NCBI GenBank assembly: GCA_029834535.1
Contig: JAQMWT010000315.1
Location: 240,676-304,675, forward strand
DNA from: Chrysophaeum taylorii
Lineage: Eukaryota > Sar > Pelagophyceae > Pelagomonadales > Pelagomonadaceae
Direction: 5' to 3'
Length of the DNA: 64,000 nt
Position 1 is the first letter of the stretch. Every line of letters starts with the position of its first letter. Below are positions 1 through 11,600 of this stretch, piece by piece. Under the pieces are notes generated by a model that saw nothing but the letters and a program-made list of their open reading frames with translations, was not told where the DNA came from and ran no database searches. Both the position numbers and the translations under genes were made by a program.

Positions 1-2949
1 AGTGGCGGAGCGCACCGAAAGCCGCTTGGTGTACTACAGACTAGTATCCCCCGGTCCTTTGCCGCGTGACGCTACTTCTTTGGGGATGCTGTTTGCTGGA
101 GTGCTGAGTGCGGAAAGTTGCGACGCACAGGCGAAATCGAGACGCGCGCTATAGAGCCCGCAGCCACTTGCGGCACCAAAAAACTGAAAGAAATTTGTCT
201 CCCATCACGCCTGTTACCAGCTTTGTAACCGATACAAAATCTTCGACGGCTGACGCCATTGCCTTCTCGTCATTGTGGACTTTGCGCCGTATGTAAAAAA
301 GGTGGTTCGCCGGACAGGAGCGCGATTGCCGGCGTGGAAAGGTCACCGCGTCTGCCATTGGGGCAGGTGCGTTCGGCCTCGCGAGATTGCGCAAGCTGTC
401 AAATTCAACGGGCAGACTCGTGCGCTTCGCGCCACAGCTGGTGGATTCATGCACCAAATAGAAGGCCAACGCCGTGGTGCTGTCAAATTTAAGCGGCGTC
501 TGGTTCCGTGCCATTGATCAGGTATTATCATCATCATGGTTTACAACTCCCAGGCTCAAAGAGCCAAAAGGGATGAGCGCAGAGGGAGAAACAAGGAAGA
601 AGCAAGCACGCAAGGGCGGCGGCAGAAGTAGGAAGAAGGGAGCAGGGCAAAAAAAAAATCAACCAGAAGAAGGAAGGTGAAGAAATGTACACGAAGGCGC
701 GACGCAAGAAGATGTCAATGGAAACGAAAAAGGCAGGGAGAGTGGCGACAGGCTCGGCTATGAAGAAAGGCACGAGAAGACGACGCTACCGCTTCGTGAT
801 CTCGTCCAGCACGTGCTTCAAGATCTGCGGCTTCGAATCTTTTGGCACCCGCGAGCTGCTGGGGTCCATCTTGGACCAGTTGTTGGGACGGATCCGCCGC
901 CTACCGCCGCTGGGATTCCAATGCATCCGCTTTCTTCTGCCAAAGCCCCCCCCCCAGCACGAATACATAGCCCTAGGGGGTCGGCGACCTCCTCCCTGGA
1001 GCTTGTCAGTGGCGCTTGGGGGTCTCGGACCCACCCCCGAGACGACTGGCATTGCTTCGCCAGACAGTCTCTACTCGTCAAGCTACAGATCAGCAGGGCA
1101 TTTGTGGCTGGAGGGGGGTTGTGGCGTGCGGACGGTAACCACGAGGAAGCCCCGCGGGTGTACACCTCGAGTGCTCAGGGCGAACTCCTCCCGCTTGCTT
1201 GGACCCTGGGCATGCCCCTCATGCATCGTGGCAGATCATCGCGTCCCTGAAACTGTAGTAAAAGTAGGCGGTCCAAGCCGAAAACAGGTTGCATTCAGCA
1301 CCTCGTCAAGTATTATTACGGCTTGGAGTCGCGCGTTTGGCTAAGGCACAGTGATCTCTCTGCAGCGGCGCTCCCTCTGATCCTCCGAGCCTGCAACGCC
1401 CGTGCCCGAGAGGAGCGCGAGGCTCTCGGAGGCGCTCCCCCCCGACAGAGCCGCCGAGCCTCAGTTATAGCGGCGGTCCGTAGAATAGTAGCTCTGAAGA
1501 CCGGGGCGCCTGGCAAGCAGGTTTACCCTCGCGTATGAGACCTCCGCGCGATTAGCGAGGAGTAGAGACTGGCGCGTAGGCGTAGGTGCCCGGCCAGGAA
1601 TCCCACCCCCCCAGCTTGAAATTTTTGCGCTGGGGGTCGCAGACCTCCACCTCGAAACTTTAACGCTGGGGGGTTGCGACCCCCCCGCCCAGTATCTCGT
1701 TGTCATCGCGCGCCCGCCCCCACGGAAGCGGTCTTCGCCCAGGCAAACCATCCCTCGTTGAAAATGGGAACTTGGCAGAACTGTTTCTTGGCAAGAAAAA
1801 TGGCAAGAAAATTGGGGCCCAGGCAAAAATCGGGAGTTGCACAAAAAGTCAGCGCCTCATTATGTGTGAGGCCCGTTCTGTGTAGAGCAAAAGTGGGCCA
1901 AAAAACCAAAGTTGGGCAAATTTGAGGGCTGATTTTTGCTACAACTTAAAACAACTTTATTTTGTGCCTTTTTTTTTTTCCCAAGAAAAAACATTTTTGC
2001 CACGATTTTTAGGAGGGGTGGTCCGGCTGAGGAAAGCGGATGCATCGGAATCCCGGTGGATCCGTTCCAAAATGGACGCCAGCTCGTGGTTGGTTGCCGA
2101 CAGATTCGAAGCCGCAGATCTTGAAGCACTTGCGGAATGAGATTATGAAGCGGTGCGACGCCAGCTATGCAAATGGCGCGGTGCAGCAACTGGAATTGGG
2201 AACGGCTATAACGATGGCGACGAGGTGCTGCCGTCCTCTGGGGAGCATGGGGAGCATCCGACGCGCTCCCTGACGCCCCTTCGACCCGAGCCGCCCGCAC
2301 GCTAAAGGCAACAATCGCGCGACGACGCCAAATCTTCGCGGCCTAGTACCTGCGCGCCAGTCTCAGAGTCACTACTTGAAGTGCTCGAGTCGCTCGAGTC
2401 GCTCGAGAGGAGGAATGACGGCTGTCGCGGCGAAACGATGTCTTGTCCCAAGACTTGACACGTGGCGGTGACGGGCCCGCGGACGCCGCCGACGAGGTCG
2501 GCCAGATATCTCGACGCTCGCCCTCGTGCACGCACCACCCGGCGGCTTTCAAACGCCCACAGGACCTCCCTACAGAGATCGCCGAGCGTATGCGGGTTCG
2601 AGCGGACGCAGGTCGACAACGGTAACTGTAGCCCAACATCACCGAGACCAGCCCGAAGCAAGCGCTAGAACCACCAAGGTGGTCGCGCGTGCCCAGCAGC
2701 AAGGCCCCACTCCGTCGCATTTTTACGTCCGGCGGCGGCAGGGTGCGTACGCCCTGCGGGTTCAACTCCTCTTCTCTCGTCCCCAGCAAGTCGGCGGCTC
2801 CGCCTCATTCCTCTCCGGGCGCAGCCGCGGATACCCTCGTTATGCCCCCCTCTGGAACCCACTTCCCCACGCAACGAGAGTCGGCTCTTGTGCGAAAGCC
2901 ATGAGCACTTTACTTTTTGTCTTATGGGGGCGTACCTAAACGACACCTA
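1..2949. other. Mobile-element and repeat debris, no intact gene
   Basis: No reading frame here has a credible family signature, and the long frames are crossed by repeats. Three repeat families are visible. One segment at about 795-950 reappears inverted at about 2010-2147. A segment at about 1320-1440 is related to 22960-23100 on the other strand. Short GC-rich palindromes lie at 960-1050 and 1600-1690. The stretch at 1870-1925 is related, inverted, to 3813-3860. 2150-2949 holds GC-rich sequence in which I see nothing I can name. Confidence 0.6.
795..2147. repeat. Inverted repeat pair (arms ~795-950 and ~2010-2147)
   Basis: The left arm read on the minus strand and the right arm read on the plus strand share about 85-155 bp. 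Conceptual translations share the words DSKPQILKH and a following NEI/DEI-KR. The arms are diverged, with small indels and different linkers. The shared peptide suggests both derive from the end of one repeated element or duplicated coding fragment. The spacer contains the 1.32-1.44 kb repeat and the GC-rich palindromes. Confidence 0.55.
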
Positions 2950-3560
2950 CTTTTACAGGTTCGCGCCCCAGGTATTGCGAGGTACTCGGGAAAAGGTGTG
3001 TTGGAACATCGCGACGCGGTGTAAAAAAGTGCTTCCACGAAAGCCAAAGGCTCGCGCGCTTGTTTTAGTTGTTGGTGACTCGGGCCAGAAAAAAACGCGC
3101 CCCAAACATCGTTTCCGCCCGTCCGGAAGTTCTTCACCTCGGCGAAGCAGTCTCGAAAGCCATCGCGAAGTCTTCGTCGGGCTCGATCTCGGCATTCTAG
3201 CTCCTTCTTGAGCGCGGCGGCCAAAGCGGCCTCGGCGTCCGCGAATGCCGCGCCAACAACCACAGGCGACGGCGGCGGCAGCGGCGGCGCTTCATCGCTC
3301 GAGCTGGCCATCGACAAACGCGCGAGAATAGTCTGTCGCGTCGACAAGCCCCCAGAGCAGCTTGGCCGTGTTGTCCCAGGAGCCCGTCGCGAGGAGGTTA
3401 GGTCGCCCGCGGGCGAGAAGGCGACCCCGCATATTCTATCCAAATGCACCTTGAACGCGTGGATGAGGCACCGCGATCTTACATCCCATAGCTTGGCAGT
3501 AGACTCGTCAAATCCCGTTCCCGTCACGACTTTTTCTCGTTTTCTGTACCTCCTCAAAGT
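2950..3560 (-). pseudogene. WD40-repeat gene fragment, frameshifted
   Basis: The minus strand from 3557 encodes a WD-repeat peptide (TGTGFDESTAKLWDVRSRC, then a strand ending GVAFSPAGD). At about 3400 the frame breaks. The continuation NLLATGSWDNTAKLLWGL, the next WD blade, lies in another frame. Downstream is an Ala/Arg-rich helical stretch without a recognisable domain. Only about two blades remain, so this is a truncated copy of a larger beta-propeller gene whose family cannot be told. A one-base sequencing error would explain the shift but not the missing ends. Confidence 0.65.
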
Positions 3561-3629
3561 GGGGATTTATGTGGGGTATTTATTTTTCAGGTGCTGATTT
3601 TGCCCAACTTAGCATTTAAAAAAAAATAC

Positions 3630-3816
3630 GAAGTGGGGAAAGAACCGTTCTGTACAGCGGTACCAAAAAAAATTTTGTATTTTACTTTAGTAGTTTTTTT
3701 ACATACTTTTGGAGTTATTTTTTGACTTTAGTAGTTAGGATTTTACATACTATACAGCGGTACCAAAAATAATTTTTGGTGCCGCTGTACAGAACTGTTC
3801 TTTCTTTCCCCACTTT
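3630..3816. mobile_element. Small element with ~45-bp terminal inverted repeats (MITE-like)
   Basis: The left end (3631 onward: aagtggggaaagaaccgttc, then tgtacagcgg) and the right end (3773-3816) are near-perfect inverted copies of about 45 bp. The AT-rich interior has an internal direct repeat around the word ctttagtagtt. There is no coding capacity. It lies about 110 bp upstream of the TATA-like tract of the megasynthase gene. Sequence just outside the right arm (3813-3860) is related, inverted, to 1870-1925. Confidence 0.55.
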
Positions 3817-3930
3817 GGTTTTTTTCCCACTTTTGCTCTGTACAGCAGAACGGGCCGTATGCTTCACGAATTTTTACAATATTGTATTATAGGAGAAGAA
3901 AGAACGGGCGTTCTCCTCACAGTTCGCTGT

Positions 3931-3943
3931 AGATATATATATA
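3931..3943 (+). promoter_or_regulatory. TATA-like tract upstream of megasynthase
   Basis: An alternating T/A tract (agatatatatata) sits about 26 bp before the chosen ATG at 3969. Position and composition fit a TATA-like promoter element with a very short leader, but no transcript start is known, so this is only a candidate. Confidence 0.3.
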
Positions 3944-3968
3944 CGAATCTTTGCTTTCAAGGTGAACT

Positions 3969-6900
3969 ATGCGTACCGAAGGATTCGATGGTCTCGAATT
4001 GTCTAGAGAGCGACCAGGCATAGAAGGTGACGAAACTGGTATGACGTCGAGCAAGGCGCGATGGTCCCGCCGTCCCTGGAGCGAGGAAGTGACCTGGCAG
4101 GCGCAGGCACGCGAAACGGCCGCGGCGCTCAACGAGGAAATTTTCCTGACGTGGCTCGACAAAGATGGCGCAGAAACTGCCAACCTGTCGTATAAAATGG
4201 TCTGGAACCGCTCGGCGTTCGTGGCGAACTGGATTCTCGGGGACGTCGGTCTCGCGCCGGGTGATCGCGCCGTACTCGTGTACGCTCCGGGGCCGGAGTT
4301 CTTCGTCGCCTTTGTCGCGTGTCTTCGCGCTGGCGTCTTGGCCGTGCCAAATTACCCTCCCGACCCCTCCGGCCTTGGACGTGGCCTCAGGAAGCTGGAT
4401 CTCGTACGCACCACCTGCGGCGCCGAGGTGGGCCTCACCGACAGCATCGTGCGCAATTTGCGCATGGCAACGAGCATATGGCACGCGTGGCCCGCGATAC
4501 GCTGGCACAACACGGACGGCCTGGGCGCCGACTCGCCTCTACTTTTTCATCGGCTGATGAGCTCGGAGGAGCAGCAGCCAGATGACCCGATGCTACGAGT
4601 CTCGCGCAGCTCCAGCTCGAAGAAGAACGACGAGGGAGCCGCCGCGCGTTCGACGGTTTTTCACGACGAGCACGACGACGATGTAGCGCGTCGATCGCTC
4701 GCGCGCGTTCACGGTGGGGACGGGGACCAACAAGCGAACATCGAAGGCGGCGGCGGCGAACGCCTCGACCAAGCCACGGATGACTCGATCGCCTTTCTTC
4801 AATTTACGTCGGGCTCGACGGGGTGCGCTATCGAGAGAGAGTCGTCAAAAAATCGATTTGACATCCCCGCAGGGACCCCAAGGGCGTCATGATTTCGCAT
4901 CGCAACATCTGGCACAACGTCAACAATATCTACATCCCTGGCCAGCACAACTTTCTCGGAACCCGCATCGGCGAGGCGGCGGCGAACCGATTGCACGACT
5001 TGGCCGAACCGTCGGAGCGAGTTGTCGGGGTTAGCTGGCTACCCCAGTTTCACGATAGTGGTCTGATGCTCATGTTGCTCGGGCCATTTCTCGCCGGCTA
5101 GAACCAGTGTGATAAGACATACCCCGATAGAAACGACGATAAGCTGTCCGACTTGTCGTCGGTTGGAAGAGTGATTAAAATTGTGCGCAGGCTATCGCAT
5201 GGTCAACTTCTCGCCGGTCTCGTTCCTCGCCGACCCCTTGATGTGGCTGCGCGCCGTCTCCAAGTATCGCGCCATCTGGACGGCCTCGCCAGACTTTGGC
5301 TATCGGCTGTGCACGAAGCGCGCCGCCGATACCGATGTCAGCGACATCGACCTGAGCTGCCTGGTGTACTGCGCGGGCGGCGTCGGCCAGCGGTGCGTCC
5401 CGTCGCTCCTCCGCGAGTTCGCCGCCTACTTTGCAATCCACGCACGCCTCCCCGACGACGGCAGTCGCGGCATATTCGTGCCCAACTACGGCCTCGCCGA
5501 GCACGTCGTGGCGACTTGCGGCGAGAACGACGGCCTCGTCGCGTCCCGTCGGCGACCCGATCTCATCTCGTGCGGTTCAGACTTTATCGTCGACGTCCGT
5601 ATCGTCGACGCCGCAAACCGACGACGCATCGTCGCCGACAACACGCCCGGCGAGCTGTGGTTGAGCTCGGACTCGGTCGCCCAAGGATACTGGGGCAAGC
5701 CCGAGCTGAGTGACGAGACCTTTCGCGCGCGACTCGAGCCAGACGACGGCAAGGTATACCTGAGGACTGGCGACGAGGCCTTCGTGGAGCGGGGCCGCCT
5801 CTTCATCTGCGCTCGAATCAAAGACTTGATCATCGTTGGCGGCACAAATTACTACAGCGATGACGTCGAAGTGGCTGCGACCGAGGCCATCATCGACTCG
5901 GCGAGACCAGGATGCGTCGCCGCCTTTGCCGTCGTCGACGACGACGACGAACGCGAATTTCTGTGCGTCGTGCTCGAAGTTCGAGACAACGCCGAATCGG
6001 AATGCGAGGCTCTCGCGGCCGCGCTCGCAACGAGGGTTGGCGAGGCTGTCGGCCTGCGACCGCGCCGCGTGGTGTTCATCAAACAGAAAACTATTTTGAA
6101 GACGACGAGCGGGAAGCTGAGACGCCGGGCGATTCGAGATGCGCTACTAGCTGGCGAGCTCCGCGTTATCTTTGACTCGAATTCAACACTTGGCGGCGGC
6201 GGCGAACAAAAGATGATACCACTTTCGGAGGAGGCAGTTGTTGGGGGGCACGACAGCATTGTTGCTCGGAACTACGACGACTCGACCGAGGGCAGCTACG
6301 TCCAGCGGCTATGGCGGCGGCTCGTCGGCGGTGGCGGCGATAATAAGGAGTCTCCCTTGACGACATCGTCATCACCAGAGGTGAAGGATACCTTTGTCGA
6401 TCCGATGTTGAAGTGGTCCGAGCGCTTGCTCGCGGATGCTCGACGACGGACTTTCGAACTTTCTGATTTTCTGGGCGAGTGGGAGGTGCTCGACGACCAT
6501 TACGCGATTCGACGCTTTCATATCAAGACAGAAAATGCAATCGACGATCGCGATAACGTATACCGCCAGCATCACCTGGGATGTGGCCGCTACGCGCACG
6601 AGGCTGCCGTCGTCGCAAAAATCAAAATTACGTTGGATGACGTCGAGCTGAGGCCTCGCGAAGCGGAGGCGCGACTCCCCCACGACCTCTACGTCCTCGT
6701 GCTCCACGCTACCGGCCTCGTCAAGTTCGTCCCGCACTCTGCGAGCTCGCTGCGTCCGCTTGCTTTGCTCGAAAGCCGCGACAAACTCGACGCCGAGATG
6801 AACTTGAAGCACGCAGAGGATTACGGCTGCTTTCGGTTTGGCATCGTCGTCGGGGACGGTCGAGAACGCAGGTTTCTCCGCCTTAATCGCTGGGCCACCG

Positions 6901-8625
6901 ACAATCGCTACTTCTGGTCCGCTGTCAATATCACGCGCGACTTTCCCGACGGAGTCGACGAGCCGCGCGAGCTGATCGCGGCCGGGCTCGCCGCGCACCC
7001 CGGCGTTGACGGAACGAGGCCGTCTGGTGCTCTTCGCGACACGATCTTGGCATTAGAAGGCGAAAGCAACGATCGAGTCGGTGGTCGAACCACCGCGCTG
7101 CGATATCGGGCGGCGGCGGCGGCGGCGATCTCGCCGCGCGTCGATGATTTCCTGCTTGCTGGGCTATCCGGGAGCGAGTCGTCGTCGTTTTCTGGCGGCT
7201 TGGCACTCGTCGATCGCGTAGCGAGACAGATCATCGACCTCTTCCCTCCAAACACATCCCTCAAAGACCACCCCGAATTGCCCCGCGTCCTCGGGCAGCT
7301 TGCCGTTACAGACGAGCTGATGCGACGTCTTCACTACGACGAGTCTGTCACCGACGTCGCGACGTTCGTCGAGGCGATCAGGTCAAACGTCGTCAAGATG
7401 CCCGTGCTCATGCAGGTTGCGCAAGAACTCGAGAATCAACGACCCGGCCGCGGACTGCCAATTTCTGACGAGCGCGCCGCTGCAGACCTGCGAGGCGCCG
7501 TCATGTATTGTTTCGCGCTCCACGTGATCGGCATCTCAATGTTACGCGTGTCTTCGCCAACAACCGCCGATTCGGACTTTTTGCTCGATTTTTTGAAGAC
7601 GCAACAAGCCGCCATAAATCAAGCGAAGTACGCCGTCGAAACCAGTTCACCCTTCGAGTATGAATATTTCGTGTGAGTGATTCGAAGAACATCGACGATG
7701 TAGGCTCATGAAACGCGAGGCTGTGCAATCATCCGCGCGAAGCATCGCGGAGACGAGACGCGACCCGAGTCAGCTCGCTATTGCCCGAGCAGCCGGCGGG
7801 CCTCTCGCGGAGAATATCTTGATGGCTGCCATCGAGGACGTCACAAAAAACTTTGACCGCAACGCTCGCACTATGGCAGAGTCCGCGCAACATTCACATT
7901 CCACCTTCCATGCTCGTTGTTCTCGTGAAAATCAACGCTGTTTTTAAACGAGGTGGATACGCGTTTTTTTATAGCGGACTAACCACCGTCTCTCAGGTGC
8001 TGGCTTCGAACTCGCCTACTGGAGCTGTGTGCTTCACCAACCAACCGCACGCGTTAAAGTTTCCTCGAGCGGGCTCTACTCGGGCGTCACGGATTTGGTA
8101 GGCTTTGACGTGTGCCCGGCAATGATGTCAGAGTGGGTCCAAGTGTATCTCGTGTGGAATTTGTCGTTCGGGTTCACGGAGCCGCGCCCATTTTTGCCTC
8201 ATGTCGCGAAGCTTTTGGTGCCGTGTTTACTATCTTTGACCAACGAAGACCCGACCTTTTTTTTGTGGATGCGCATTATGACGCTCAACGCGCACGTCAC
8301 TTCGTTGGTTTGTCACCCCGAGCTCCGTTGGATTTCTTCGGCGACCTATGACTGGCGATCGACAGACACAAGTACTGCCTTGGGCGAACTGAGCGAACGT
8401 CTCGCTTTGCAACTGTCAAATTCTATTTCGGCAAAACTTTCAGATAAGATATCGTCTCGGCGCGACGAAGAACGAGGCGACCCGCAGCTTGCGACGTGGT
8501 TCTCCAAGGCGCGGCATCAGACACTCGAGAGATACCGGCGCAGGACCGATCGAGATGCGCTGCTGGCCGTCAAACTCCAATCCGCCTTTGGTTTTAATGA
8601 TCCGACGACGACGACGACGACTCTT

Positions 8626-8658
<33 letters not shown>

Positions 8659-11600
8659 GAACGACGACGCCACGAGCTCCTCACACTTCCCGAAGCGAAA
8701 GATCTCGTTGTGTGCACGTTGCGCTCCGTGATGGAATCGACGGATGAAAAAAACTTCTCGGTCACGACAAACTTTTTTGACGCGGGGGTCGACTCGCTCG
8801 TGATGTGCAATCTCGCGCTGGCTCTCGGCGACAAACTCGGCGGCGTAAGGATTCCGCTAAGTGCCGCGTTTGAGAATCCAACGATCGAGGCGTTTGCAGA
8901 GTTCCTGGTGAAACACGTCGCGTCGTCAAGCGGTACGAGCGAGCAAAGCGCGGTCCGCGTGGACCAACAACAGGGCGGCGCCGTCGTCGTCGATGGCGCT
9001 TCGAGAGCCCAGCCGAGAAAACTTAGGGAAAACGTACCTTTCTCGTGGAACCAGCTGCAGTTGCTGACAGAGTGTGCGTCCATAGAAAACGCCGGCCAAG
9101 GTGGCTCGGGTGTGTTGGCGTTTGCTGCGTGGGCTCGGGGGAGTTTTTCTGTTTTCGCGTTGCGAACGGCTTTAAACGCTCTCGTTCGGCGACACGCAAT
9201 TCTCCGCACGACGTATGGAATCGACAAGGACGACGGCCACTTCACGCAGAGCGAGCACGACCATATGGAAGTTGCCTTGCTTGATGCAGTTGCGAAAACC
9301 GAAGCGGAGGCGGTTCAGCGGGCAAAAGACGAAGCGCGCGCCCCGTTGGACGTCTTGGGAGGCGAACCTGTGCTTCGCTGCTTGCTCGTGCGCGTCGCGC
9401 CGGGATCAGAGGACGTCCTTCTCGCCATATTCGTGCACCACGTTGCCTGCGACGGGACGTCGACGCGCATCATGACCGGCGAGCTTCGCGAGCTTTACAT
9501 CGCCGCGACGCACCAACGAGACGCCTCCGCCGCGTCAATCGACGACGACGACGACGAGTGCTTGCCGAAGGTCGATCGGACGTACGGCGACTTTGCGCGC
9601 CAACAGCACGCAATGCTCGAAAATCATCATCTCGAGGAGCAGAAGCGATACTGGAGCGAGCATCTTTGCGATGGAAAACTCGAAGTTTTGAATCTTCCGG
9701 TCGATCATCCTCGGCCGACAAAGCTGCTGACGTACCGCAGCGATCACGTCGAGGTGCGCGTTCCAGCTGACGTCGTATCTGCGCTCACTCGGCTTGCAGC
9801 CGAATGGAACTGCACGCTCTTCCACGTTTTCCTCGCAACTTGGGCACTTCTTTTGGGAAGACACAGCGGATCCGAGGAAATCGTCGTGGGAACCCATTAC
9901 AAAGGGCGAGAAGACCGCGACAAAAATCTCGTCGGCTATTTAGTGAATATCTTACCACTGAAGATCCACGTCGGCCGAGGCACGTCTGCGCGGAGCCTCG
10001 TCCAGCACGTCCGAAGAGTCGCAATCGACTCTCTTTCGAATGCACAAGTTCCGTTCCAATACGTCGTCGAGAACCTTCTCCCGAGTCTCGTCCGCGATCC
10101 GTCTCGCAACAGCGTCTTTCAGACGCTCCTCGCCTGGGAGCCACAGGACGGGTGGCACGCCGCCGCCAACTCGACAACAACAACAACAACAGCAAATTGG
10201 ACCCCCGATTTGAAGATGGAGCCGGCTCTGCCTAAGCAGCACAATTCGATGGCAACGTGCGACGTCAACTTCACCGGCCATCCCACGAGCGACGGTCGCG
10301 TCGAGGGCACTATCGAATTTAACGCCGATCTCTTCGAGCGCGAGAGCATCGAGCAACTCGCCAGCCACTTCCTCGTGCTGGCCGCCGCCCTTCTCAACGA
10401 CCGCAATGCAGACATCTGGACTCTTTCGATGATTCCCGAAACGGAACGCAACCGCGTCCTACGCGACTTCAACGATAATCGCGTCGATTTTCAAGTTCAA
10501 GGCGTCTTCGTCCACGACCTCGTCTGGAATCAAGCTCGTCGACATCCTTCGGATGTTGCCGTCGAATGGCAAGGCTCGCGGATGTCGTATGCCGACTTTG
10601 AGGACGCGGCGTCGACGATCGCCGCCAGGCTGCGAGCTCTCGGCGTGAGATCGGACGTCGTGGTCGTGTTGCGCCTCGAAAAGTCGCTCGCAATGGCCAC
10701 GGCAATCCTGGCCGTGCTCTCGGCTGGGGGGGCCTACCTGCCGCTTGATGCGAAAGCCCCGATCGACCGCCAACGTCTCATGCTCGAGGACGCTCGCTGT
10801 TCTCACCTTATTACGCACGATCTTGACGACGACGACGACTCGTTGTCAGAATTATTCGTATCAAACATGATCCAACTGCGTCTTGGCATCGATGGTCGCA
10901 TTATCATATCCAATCCCCCCCTTGATGGTGATTCAGCCTCGACGACGCCCGCTCGGGAGGAGGAGGCGGTTCGCGATAACAAAGATCTCTGCTACATCAT
11001 TTACACATCTGGTTCCACCGGTCGACCGAAAGGAGTGTTGGTCGAACATCGCGGCGTCGTGAACTTGATGTGCGCACTTCGACCTTTCTTCGAAGCCTGT
11101 TTTCCCAAAGCTTTCCGTCGCTGCCGCGAAGACGGCGAACGTCTCGTCGTGCGCTACGCCGTAACCTCGCAGTACATCTTCGACTTGTTCCCTTTGAACC
11201 TGTTCAACTGCCTGACCATCCTTGGAGGCACGTGTGTGCTTCTGCCGAGTGGGCTCTCTCTCCCGGAGCTTGAAGAAGCCGACAACATCCACTGCGTCTG
11301 CGACGTCCCGAGTGTCGTCGCCTTAGCCGAATCTCTGCCATCCACTGTTCGCGCCATTCTTGTTGCGGGCGAAACGCTAACCCAACGAGTGATTTTGAAC
11401 TGTCTGCCTCGCAATCTTTTAAACGCGTTCGAGACGACAACCCAGAGTCCGAGCTTTCGTTTCTTCCTCGTTTTGTCGAAAAACCGCGCGCAAGAGACGC
11501 GAAGGTTGTTGTTGTTGTTGTTAAGTTTTTATTCTTTGCTTCTGCCTGCCGCCTCGTGAAGACATGATGTCCTAAGAGCCTGCTTTCACTCCGAAGGTAT

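Noticed and set aside
685-1344. 219-codon plus-strand frame
   Set aside because: It crosses an inverted-repeat arm and GC palindromes and has no domain; treated as chance in GC-rich repeats.
11427-11559. Continuation of the megasynthase frame past 11426 (Leu-run ending)
   Set aside because: Splicing at 11427-11596 restores the adenylation motif YGPTECS; the continuation is intron sequence.
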